Assembly (NCBI GenBank): GCA_934169575.1
Contig: CAKPOA010000003.1
Location: 1 to 64,000, forward strand
Length of the DNA: 64,000 bases
Origin: an uncultured Clostridia bacterium
GTDB lineage: Bacteria > Bacillota > Clostridia > TANB77 > CAG-508
Reading direction: 5' to 3'
The notes beneath the pieces are model-generated. The model ran no database searches and was not told where the DNA came from. It was given only the letters and a program-made list of their open reading frames with translations. This document shows positions 8,653 through 15,735 of this stretch, in pieces (position 1 is the stretch's first letter; each line of letters begins with the position of its first letter). Made by a program: the position numbers and the translations under genes.

Positions 8653-8910
8653 CCTCCAAATAACATAAATCTATTTAATAAAATTATTTTTCTTTTGTCT
8701 ATGTTTATTTATATTTTCTCTATTCCTACATTGTATAGTGGCATATTCAGACTTAATATTTTCTGTAAAAAATATATTTATATTATATAATCTTCAAGAA
8801 ATAATGTCAATAGATAGTAACCTTATAAAATATACTTTATGATTCAAAAATATCAGAAGAAACATTAAAAATGATTTTTATGAAATAGTAAAATCATTAA
8901 ATAAAATTGA
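8653..8910. other. Non-coding stretch upstream of fic
   Basis: It holds the fic ribosome site, a roughly 135-base leader and the fic promoter. Beyond it, 8840-8912 on the plus strand reads as fragments that would encode YDSKISEETLK and then, after a one-base shift, NDFYEIVKSLNKIDLL. This may be the rotted end of a lost gene, but no family is recognised. Confidence 0.35.
8782..8810 (-). promoter_or_regulatory. Promoter of fic
   Basis: On the minus strand, TTGACA (8805-8810) and TATAAT (8782-8787) are separated by 17 bp, a perfect sigma-A consensus pair reading toward fic. Confidence 0.8.
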
Positions 8911-9052
8911 CCTTTTATATAAAAGGTTCTTTTGCATAAAAAAAATCGTTTTATTTCTAAAGCGATTTGTAACTTTCTGCAAAGTGATATAATTCATTGA
9001 TCATTTTGTAAATAAAACAAATAGTATCATCAGAAAAATGCTTTAAAATTCT
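8911..9052. repeat. Direct repeat, right copy (flanks fic)
   Basis: Second copy of the segment at 7447-7583, with the same order: a half-terminator (CCTTTTATATAAAAGG), then sequence that on the minus strand encodes the regulator C-terminus (SDDTICFIYKMINELYHF). Here it is continuous with the rest of the XRE gene relic, so this is probably the original copy. Confidence 0.85.
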
Positions 9053-9204
9053 ATTAATTTTTTCACATAGGAATTTTGTGATTCATCACCATATAATATA
9101 AAATCTGTGGAAACACCTGCAAAAGAAACAATACTGTCAAGAGTTTTTAGACTTAGAGAACTTTCACCACGTTCAATTTGTCCTAAAAATACTTCAGAAA
9201 TTTC
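8958..9204 (-). pseudogene. XRE/HTH_3 transcriptional regulator, truncated and frameshifted
   Basis: The minus strand encodes the second half of a Cro/C1-type helix-turn-helix (EISEVFLGQIERGESSLSLK, then TLDSIVSFAGVSTDFILYG) followed by a C-terminal helix region ending YHFAESYKSL. The first part of the HTH domain is missing, with a TGA stop immediately upstream. A one-base loss near 9046 breaks the frame between KKLIE and ILKHFSDD. The gene is therefore dead. Full-length members of this type (about 110 residues) are common single-gene regulators in Clostridia. Its 3' end was duplicated to the far side of fic. Confidence 0.75.
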
Positions 9205-9267
9205 TCATATTAATTTTAAATAAATTATTACTTAGTAAAATTTTTTAAAATTTTTTTGAAAAAAGTA

Positions 9268-9295
9268 TTGACATTAAAAAAATATGTGGTATAAT
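9268..9295 (+). promoter_or_regulatory. Promoter of tRNA-Gly
   Basis: TTGACA at 9268-9273 and TATAAT at 9290-9295 with 16-bp spacing, 20 bp before the mature tRNA. Confidence 0.85.
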
Positions 9296-9315
9296 AATAA
9301 ATGTCTTGAGGAGAT

Positions 9316-9389
9316 GCAGGTGTAGTTCAATGGTAGAACCCCAGCCTTCCAAGCTGGCTACGTGGGTTCGATTCCCACTACCTGCTCCA
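9316..9389 (+). tRNA. tRNA-Gly (anticodon TCC)
   Basis: A 74-nt cloverleaf with encoded CCA. The acceptor GCAGGTG pairs with the TACCTGC arm. The anticodon arm CAGCC-TTCCAA-GCTG exposes TCC, and the T arm GTGGG-TTCGATT-CCCAC is canonical. It reads all GGN, chiefly GGA/GGG. It has its own promoter and terminator. Confidence 0.97.
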
Positions 9390-9394
9390 AGATT

Positions 9395-9445
9395 AAAAGC
9401 TATATAAGCGCTGAAAAATCAACGTTTTATATAGCTTTTTTATTT
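9395..9445 (+). terminator. Terminator of tRNA-Gly
   Basis: AAAAGCTATATAA and TTTATATAGCTTTT form a 12-13-bp stem with a loop of about 18 nt, followed by a T-rich tail. Confidence 0.85.
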
Positions 9446-9511
9446 TGAATTAATGCAGTAGAAAATTTTTAAAAAATTTTGCGAATTATTCGGTATTATT
9501 TAAGATATCTA

Positions 9512-9540
9512 TTGACCAAATATTTGGGATATAATATAAT
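9512..9540 (+). promoter_or_regulatory. Promoter of the trmFO-whiA-hemW-prmC run
   Basis: TTGACC at 9512-9517 and TATAAT at 9535-9540, spacing 17 bp; the trmFO start is 38 bp on. Confidence 0.75.
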
Positions 9541-9578
9541 AGAATAAGAGAAGCAAAAAGAGAAAGGCGGAGATAAAT

Positions 9579-10934
9579 TTGGACAAATATATAACAATAA
9601 TTGGAGGAGGACTTGCGGGAACAGAAGCAGCATATCAAATTGCAAAAAAAGGTATAAAAGTAAAGTTATATGAAATGAAACCAAAAAAATATACACCGGC
9701 ACATAATAATGAACATTTAGCAGAAATAGTATGTAGTAATTCATTTAAATCAAACTTACTAACAAATGCATGTGGGTTACTAAAACAAGAATTAAGAGAA
9801 TTAGATTCATTATTAATAAAAATAGCAGATGAAACAAGTGTGCCTGCTGGGCAAGCATTAGCAGTAGATAGAAAAGAGTTTGCAAAAAAAGTAACTGAAA
9901 AATTAAAAGAAAATCCATTGATAGAAATAATTAATGAAGAAATTGGAAAAGATATTCATTTAAAAAATTTAAGTAAAAATGGAATAGTAATAATTGCAAC
10001 AGGTCCTTTAACTTCAGAAAATTTAGCCAAGGAAATACAAGAAATAACAGGAGAAGATAAATTATATTTCTATGATGCTGCAGCACCAATTATAACAAAA
10101 GAGAGTATAGATTTTAATATAGCTTTTTTGGGAAATAGATATGAACAAGAAAAAGGAAAACAAGAAGATTTAGAAGAATGGAAAGCAAGAATAAAAAATC
10201 AAGATGCAAGCTATATAAATTTGCCAATGGATAAAAAAGAATATGAAGATTTTTATGAGAATTTAATAAATGCAGAAATTGTAACAACTCATGATTTTGA
10301 AAAAAAGGAGATTTTTGAAGGATGTATGCCAATAGAAATTATGGCAAAAAGAGGAATTGATACATTAAGATATGGCCCATTAAAACCAGTAGGTTTTGAT
10401 GATCCTAGAACTGGTAGAAGACCATATGCACTTATACAGTTAAGACAAGATGATAAAAATGGAACAATATATAATATGGTCGGATTTCAAACAAATTTAA
10501 AATTTGGAGAACAAAAAAGAGTATTTAGTATGATACCTGGACTTAAAGATGCTGAATTTGTAAAATATGGTGTAATGCATAGAAACACATATATAAACTC
10601 AACAAAATTATTAGATAATACATATAATCTAAAATTAAATTCAAATATATATTTTGCAGGACAAATAACAGGTGTTGAGGGATATGTTGAATCAATATCA
10701 TCAGGTATGGTTGCAGGATTAAATGCTGTTTCTAGTTTGCTAGGAAATAGAAAAATAGAATTTAATGAAAATACAGTAATTGGTTCACTTGCAAGATATA
10801 TATCAACAGAACATAAAAATTTCCAGCCAATGAATGCTAATTTTGGAATATTACCTGAATTAGATGAAAAAATTAAAGATAAAAAATTAAAATATGAAAA
10901 AATGGCACAAAGATCATTACAGTATTTTAAATAG
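9579..10934 (+). CDS. trmFO: Methylenetetrahydrofolate--tRNA (uracil-5-)-methyltransferase TrmFO
   Basis: A 451-residue FAD/folate enzyme that makes m5U54 in the T loop of tRNA, using methylenetetrahydrofolate as carbon donor. The N-terminal FAD fold shows IIGGGLAGTEAAYQIAKKG, and CSNSFKSN is the conserved stretch after the first helix. Family motifs RYGPLKPVGFDDPRTGRRPY and YFAGQITGVEGYVESISSG are intact. Translation starts at TTG 9579 after AAAGGCGG. It heads a run with whiA, 9 bases downstream. Length is normal. Confidence 0.96.
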   Translation: MDKYITIIGGGLAGTEAAYQIAKKGIKVKLYEMKPKKYTPAHNNEHLAEIVCSNSFKSNLLTNACGLLKQELRELDSLLIKIADETSVPAGQALAVDRKEFAKKVTEKLKENPLIEIINEEIGKDIHLKNLSKNGIVIIATGPLTSENLAKEIQEITGEDKLYFYDAAAPIITKESIDFNIAFLGNRYEQEKGKQEDLEEWKARIKNQDASYINLPMDKKEYEDFYENLINAEIVTTHDFEKKEIFEGCMPIEIMAKRGIDTLRYGPLKPVGFDDPRTGRRPYALIQLRQDDKNGTIYNMVGFQTNLKFGEQKRVFSMIPGLKDAEFVKYGVMHRNTYINSTKLLDNTYNLKLNSNIYFAGQITGVEGYVESISSGMVAGLNAVSSLLGNRKIEFNENTVIGSLARYISTEHKNFQPMNANFGILPELDEKIKDKKLKYEKMAQRSLQYFK

Positions 10935-10943
10935 GGGGAATAT

Positions 10944-11780
10944 ATGTCATTTTCAACAGATATAAAAAAAGAGCTAAGTCAAATAAATGATTTGGCTAAT
11001 AAACAAAAAGTAAAATATGAATTAATGGGATATTTGATAAGTGATAATATCACGAGAGATGGAAAAAATATAAGATTTTCAACAGAAAGTGAATATAATA
11101 TAAATAGATTTTCAAAATTACTAAAAAATGTGAACATAGAAGATTTTTTCATAGATATTCAAGGGAAAATATATAGTATCAGATTAAAAAATATATATTT
11201 AGAAAATATAGAAAAAGAAGAAATTGATAAAATTAAAAATATTGAATACATAAAATCAATTGTAAGAGGTGTTTTTTTAGGCTCTGGTTCAATAAATAAT
11301 CCGGAAAATAAATATCATCTTGAAATTAGTTTTGGAAAAGAAAAAAATCGAGATATTATAAAAAAAATGCTTGAAGAAAATAATATAAAAGTAAAAACTA
11401 TTGAAAAATCTATATACCTAAAAGATAGTGAAGAAATATCAAAATTTTTAGCTTTTATTGGAGCAACAAAGTCTGTTCTAAAATTTGAAGATATAAGAGT
11501 TAAAAGAGAAATGAATAATAAAATTAATAGGCTTGTGAATTGCAAAACAGCAAATTTAAATAAAGTTTTAAATGCTTCAATAGAACAAATAGAGGCGATA
11601 AAAACATTAAAACAAAATGGGGATTTTGCTAAATTAGATGAGAATTTAAAAGAACTTGCTGAGATTAGATTAGAACATCCAGAAATGTCACTTGAGGAAT
11701 TAGGAAAATTACTAAAAAAACCGATAGGAAAATCAGGTGTAAATTATAGAATAAAAAAAATAATAGAATTGTCAAGATAA
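10944..11780 (+). CDS. whiA: DNA-binding protein WhiA
   Basis: A 278-residue homologue of the protein first known from Streptomyces sporulation and, in Firmicutes, linked to cell division and chromosome segregation. The N-terminal part (from MSFSTDIKKELSQI) is a degenerate LAGLIDADG homing-endonuclease fold containing GVFLGSGSINNPENKYHLE. The C-terminal helix-turn-helix ends EELGKLLKKPIGKSGVNYRI. In most Firmicutes whiA follows yvcK/yvcL; here it is instead between trmFO and hemW. RBS GGGGG lies 5 bases before the ATG. Confidence 0.93.
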   Translation: MSFSTDIKKELSQINDLANKQKVKYELMGYLISDNITRDGKNIRFSTESEYNINRFSKLLKNVNIEDFFIDIQGKIYSIRLKNIYLENIEKEEIDKIKNIEYIKSIVRGVFLGSGSINNPENKYHLEISFGKEKNRDIIKKMLEENNIKVKTIEKSIYLKDSEEISKFLAFIGATKSVLKFEDIRVKREMNNKINRLVNCKTANLNKVLNASIEQIEAIKTLKQNGDFAKLDENLKELAEIRLEHPEMSLEELGKLLKKPIGKSGVNYRIKKIIELSR

Positions 11781-11829
11781 ATCCATTTTAAGTTAGCTGT
11801 AATAAACAAGAAAGGAACGTGAGTTTTAA

Positions 11830-12957
11830 ATGAATAAAATTGGGATATATATACATATTCCATTTTGTATAAAAAAATGTTTATATTGTGATTTTGTATC
11901 ATATTCAGATAAAAAAGATATACAAGAACAATATATGAAATCATTAAAAAAAGAAATAGAAAATTGGTTAAAACAAAATCAAGATATTGAAATAGAAACA
12001 ATATATATAGGGGGAGGTACACCATCAAGTATAGATGAAAAATATATTAAGGAAATATTAGAAACAATAAATCCTAAAAAAGATATTTCTATAACAATAG
12101 AAGTAAACCCAGGAACTGTTACAAAAAACAAACTGATTCAATACAAAAAATCTGGAATAAATAGATTAAGCATTGGACTTCAAAGTACTGAAAATGAATT
12201 GCTAAAATTGATTGGAAGAATACATACATATGAGGATTTTTTAAAAACATATAATATGGCAAGAGATGTTGGGTTTTATGATATAAATGTAGATTTGATG
12301 ATTGGACTTCCATCACAAACAATTAATCAATTAAAAAATTCTTTAGAAAAAATAGTTAAACTAAATCCTGAACACATTTCTGTATATTCATTAATATTAG
12401 AACAAAATACGAAAATTACCCAAATGGTTAAAAATGGGATTTTGAAATTGCCAGATGAAGAATCAGAAAGAAATATGTATTGGTATGTAAAAAATTTTTT
12501 AGAGTTAAATAATTATATACATTATGAAATCTCCAATTTTGCAAAAATGGGATTTGAAGCAAAACATAATGTAGATTGTTGGAAACAAAAATCATATAGA
12601 GGTTTTGGAATATCTGCATGTTCATATATAGAAAATAAAAGATATGGAAATATATCTGATATAAATATGTATATTAAAAATATCGAAAATAAAAATTATG
12701 AAAAAAATATAGAATTACAGGAGATTCAAAGTAAAAAAGATAAAATGAATGAATATATGTTGCTTGGACTTAGAATGTTAAAAGGAATTTCAATAAGTGA
12801 ATTTGAACAAAAATTTGATGAAAATCCAATAATGATTTATAAAAAATCATTAAATAAATTAAATAATTATGGACTTATTGTTATAGATGGTGATATAATA
12901 AGATTATCAGAGAAAGGATTAGACTTAGCTAATGTAGTTTGGGAAGAATTTATATAA
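11830..12957 (+). CDS. hemW: Radical SAM heme chaperone HemW (oxygen-independent coproporphyrinogen oxidase-like)
   Basis: A 375-residue radical-SAM protein. The 4Fe-4S site is CIKKCLYCDF (Cx3Cx2C), preceded by IYIHIPFC. The family's GGGTPS follows. HemW members bind heme and deliver it to apo-proteins rather than oxidising coproporphyrinogen. They lack the extra N-terminal Cys of HemN, as here, and carry HNxxYW; in this protein the motif reads HNVDCW, with Cys in the Tyr position. A wHTH-like C-terminal domain (about 300-375) is present. It overlaps no neighbour but is 17 bases before prmC. Confidence 0.92.
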   Translation: MNKIGIYIHIPFCIKKCLYCDFVSYSDKKDIQEQYMKSLKKEIENWLKQNQDIEIETIYIGGGTPSSIDEKYIKEILETINPKKDISITIEVNPGTVTKNKLIQYKKSGINRLSIGLQSTENELLKLIGRIHTYEDFLKTYNMARDVGFYDINVDLMIGLPSQTINQLKNSLEKIVKLNPEHISVYSLILEQNTKITQMVKNGILKLPDEESERNMYWYVKNFLELNNYIHYEISNFAKMGFEAKHNVDCWKQKSYRGFGISACSYIENKRYGNISDINMYIKNIENKNYEKNIELQEIQSKKDKMNEYMLLGLRMLKGISISEFEQKFDENPIMIYKKSLNKLNNYGLIVIDGDIIRLSEKGLDLANVVWEEFI

Positions 12958-12974
12958 ATAAAGGATGTGAAGAT

Positions 12975-13820
12975 ATGACAATAAAAGAACTTTTAAATCA
13001 AGGAATTATTATGCTAAAAAATGAAGGGATTGATAGCCCAAAAAATAAAGCAAGATTAATACTAGAATATACATTAAAAAAATCTAGAGAATATCTTATT
13101 ATTTATGATAAACAAGAAGTTACACCTAAACAAAGAGATTTATATATAAAAAATATAAAAAAAATAATAAAAGGTATACCACTTCAATATATTACTGGAA
13201 TACAAGAATTTATGAAAATGAAATTTTTTGTTACAAAAGATGTTCTAATACCTCAACCAGATACAGAAATTTTGGTTGAAGAAGTTATAAAAATTGCACA
13301 AACTATAGACAGACCTTTGATTTTAGATTTGTGTACTGGAAGCGGTGCAATTGCAGTATCAATTGCTAAATATTTACCTGGAGTAGAGATTGTTGCAACA
13401 GATATAAGCTCAAAAGCATTAGAAATTGCAAAACATAATGCTAAATTTAATAGTGTAAAATCAAATATTGAATTTGTTGAATCAAATTTATTTGCAAAAT
13501 TAAAAAATAGAAAATTTGATATAATAGTTTCAAATCCACCATATATTCCAACAGATGAAATAAAAATGTTACCTAAAGATGTGCAATATGAACCAATTAT
13601 TGCTCTTGATGGTGGAAAAGATGGTTTGGATTTTTATAAAAAAATAATAAATATATCAGATGAATATTTAAAACAACATGGATATTTATGTTTAGAAATA
13701 GGGTATAATCAAAAAGAAAGTATAAGAAAAATTATAGCAAAAGATAAGAAAATAAAAGATGCATATTTTAAAAAAGATTTATGCAAAAATGATAGAGTTG
13801 TAATTGCAAAATTTGTTTGA
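12975..13820 (+). CDS. prmC: Release factor glutamine methyltransferase PrmC
   Basis: Methylates the Gln of the GGQ motif in peptide release factors RF1/RF2, raising termination efficiency. The 281-residue protein has an N-terminal helical bundle (1-85), the SAM-binding motif LDLCTGSGAIAVSIAKY, and the catalytic NPPY (IIVSNPPYIPTDEI) that holds the substrate glutamine. I chose the ATG at 12975; AAGGATGTGA is just upstream, and an in-frame extension into hemW lacks such a site. prfA is not next to it, unlike in many Firmicutes. Confidence 0.94.
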   Translation: MTIKELLNQGIIMLKNEGIDSPKNKARLILEYTLKKSREYLIIYDKQEVTPKQRDLYIKNIKKIIKGIPLQYITGIQEFMKMKFFVTKDVLIPQPDTEILVEEVIKIAQTIDRPLILDLCTGSGAIAVSIAKYLPGVEIVATDISSKALEIAKHNAKFNSVKSNIEFVESNLFAKLKNRKFDIIVSNPPYIPTDEIKMLPKDVQYEPIIALDGGKDGLDFYKKIINISDEYLKQHGYLCLEIGYNQKESIRKIIAKDKKIKDAYFKKDLCKNDRVVIAKFV

Positions 13821-13846
13821 CAAATAAGCACAATTTGTGCTATACT
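13817..13846 (+). promoter_or_regulatory. Promoter of pth with a perfect palindrome in the spacer
   Basis: TTGACA (13817-13822, overlapping the prmC stop) and TATACT (13841-13846) are spaced 18 bp. Between them lies AGCACAATTTGTGCT (13827-13841), a 15-base perfect inverted repeat, placed as an operator would be. No regulator was identified. Confidence 0.7.
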
Positions 13847-13870
13847 ATGAACTTGTAGGAGAGGGGAAAA

Positions 13871-14428
13871 ATGTATTTAATTGTAGGTTTAGGCAACCCA
13901 GAGCCAGAATATAGTAGAACAAGACATAATATGGGATTTGATGTAATAAATGAATTATCAAAAAAATATGATATAGAATTAGATGGAACAAATTTTAAAT
14001 CAATATATGGAATAGGAAATATACAAAGTTATAGAGTTATACTATGTAAACCACAAACATACATGAATTTAAGTGGTGATGCAATAATACAAATAATGAA
14101 TTTTTATAAAATTCCTATAGAAAATATTCTTATAATATATGATGATATTGATACTGAAGTTGGAAAAATTCGAATTAAGAAAAAAGGCAGTGCAGGTGGA
14201 CACAATGGAATGAAATCTGTTATAAATAAATTAAATACAGAAGAATTTGAAAGAATTAGAATTGGTATAGGGAAACCAACTAATGATGAGGATTTAATAG
14301 AATATGTTATAAGAAAAGTAAATTGCATAGAATATAAAAAATTGCATAAAGGTGTAGAACTTGGTGTAGAGGCTGTATATGAAATTTTAGAAAATGGGAC
14401 AAATAATGCTATGAATAAATTTAATTAA
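13871..14428 (+). CDS. pth: Peptidyl-tRNA hydrolase
   Basis: Cleaves peptidyl-tRNA released from stalled ribosomes. The 185-residue length is standard. The catalytic His19 lies in RHNMGF; N9 (VGLGNPEPEY), CKPQTYMNLSG, DDIDTEVGKIRIKKKGSAGG and HNGMKS carry the other conserved residues, including the catalytic Asp and the Asn contacts. RBS AGGAGAGGGG precedes the ATG. It is followed after 11 bases by the RNase G-like gene, likely co-transcribed from its own promoter. Confidence 0.96.
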   Translation: MYLIVGLGNPEPEYSRTRHNMGFDVINELSKKYDIELDGTNFKSIYGIGNIQSYRVILCKPQTYMNLSGDAIIQIMNFYKIPIENILIIYDDIDTEVGKIRIKKKGSAGGHNGMKSVINKLNTEEFERIRIGIGKPTNDEDLIEYVIRKVNCIEYKKLHKGVELGVEAVYEILENGTNNAMNKFN

Positions 14429-14439
14429 GGAGTTAGACA

Positions 14440-15630
14440 ATGTTGGAATTAATAATAAATAGAAGTGAACAAGAAGAAACAATATGTTTAGTTGAAAATG
14501 GAAAATTAATAGAGAAATATCAGAATAATGATAATACTAGACATAATAGATTAGAAGGAAATATTTATGCTGGAAAAATTGCAGATATTGTACCTGGTAT
14601 GCAATCAGCTTTTATAGATTATGGAGATAAGAAAAAAGGATTAATGTATTTTAAAGATGCAATTCCTAGAATAAATGAAGTAAATAATGATAAAAAATTA
14701 GATTATAATACAGACATAAGAAAGGTTTTGAAATCGGAACAAAAAATTCTTATCCAAATAAAAAAGGATTGTAATGATAAAAAAGGTGCTAAAGTTTCAA
14801 CACATATAACTATCCCGAGTAGATATATTGCATTTATGCCAAATACAGATATAATTACAATATCTCAAAAAATAACAAATGAAAAAAGAAAAAATGAATT
14901 GCTAGAATTAGCAAAAAACAATATATCTAAAGGAAATGGATTAGTTATTAGAACTATTGCAGAAAATGTTGAAGATAGTGAAATTATAAAAGATATTGAA
15001 AGATGTACAAAAAAATGGAATAATATATTAGAAAAATATAAAACAAGTAATTTGACAGATTTAATTTATTCTGCTGAAAGTATACAAGAAAAAATAGTTT
15101 TAGACTTAAAATTAGATAAAATTATTACAAATAGTAAAGAAGAATTTGAAAAAATGAAAAAGATATTACAAGAAGAAGAAATAAAAAATGTTAAATTAGA
15201 ACTTAAAGTAACTAATAATTTACTTGATTTATATGAATTAGAAAATCAAATAAATAAAACGAAAGAAAGAAAAATATGGTTGAATTGTGGCGGATTTATA
15301 ACAATAGATAAAACTGAAGCACTAACAGCAATAGATGTAAATACTGGAAAATTCACAGGAAGTAAAGATTTAGAAGCAACAGTTTTTAAAGTTAATAAAG
15401 AAGCTACAAGAGAAATTGCAAGACAACTTAGATTACGTGATATAGGTGGAATTGTAATAATTGATTATATAGATATGAAAAAACAAGAAAATAAAGATGA
15501 AATTGAAGAAATGCTAAAACAAGAACTTAAAAAAGATAGAGCCAAAACACAAGTAGAAGGTTTTACAAAATTAAATTTAATTGAAATGACAAGAAAACAT
15601 ATATGTAGTCATTTAGATGAAGAAGTTTAA
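14440..15630 (+). CDS. rng: Ribonuclease E/G family endoribonuclease, short form
   Basis: A 396-residue single-strand-specific endoribonuclease. Residues 38-125 are the S1 RNA-binding domain (GNIYAGKIADIVPGMQSAFI). The DNase-I-like catalytic part holds the Mg2+ aspartates in LTAIDVNTGKFTGSK and GGIVIIDYIDMK. The protein ends at EMTRKHICSHLDEEV, just where longer members continue into the CPxC zinc link and the small dimerisation domain. The metal-linked dimer/tetramer assembly of E. coli RNase E/G is therefore probably absent or different. The stop is clean and no frameshift was seen downstream. Confidence 0.88.
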   Translation: MLELIINRSEQEETICLVENGKLIEKYQNNDNTRHNRLEGNIYAGKIADIVPGMQSAFIDYGDKKKGLMYFKDAIPRINEVNNDKKLDYNTDIRKVLKSEQKILIQIKKDCNDKKGAKVSTHITIPSRYIAFMPNTDIITISQKITNEKRKNELLELAKNNISKGNGLVIRTIAENVEDSEIIKDIERCTKKWNNILEKYKTSNLTDLIYSAESIQEKIVLDLKLDKIITNSKEEFEKMKKILQEEEIKNVKLELKVTNNLLDLYELENQINKTKERKIWLNCGGFITIDKTEALTAIDVNTGKFTGSKDLEATVFKVNKEATREIARQLRLRDIGGIVIIDYIDMKKQENKDEIEEMLKQELKKDRAKTQVEGFTKLNLIEMTRKHICSHLDEEV

Positions 15631-15656
15631 AATATAAACAAAATTTACTTGATGTG

Positions 15657-15685
15657 TTGTATATTGTGTTGTTTTTAGTTATAAT
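15657..15685 (+). promoter_or_regulatory. Promoter of the teichoic acid operon
   Basis: TTGTAT at 15657-15662 and TATAAT at 15680-15685, spacing 17 bp, about 50 bp before the first gene. Confidence 0.65.
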
Positions 15686-15735
15686 AATATTAGAAAAGAC
15701 TTAAATTAAAAATATGGTGAAAGGACTGTTAAAAA

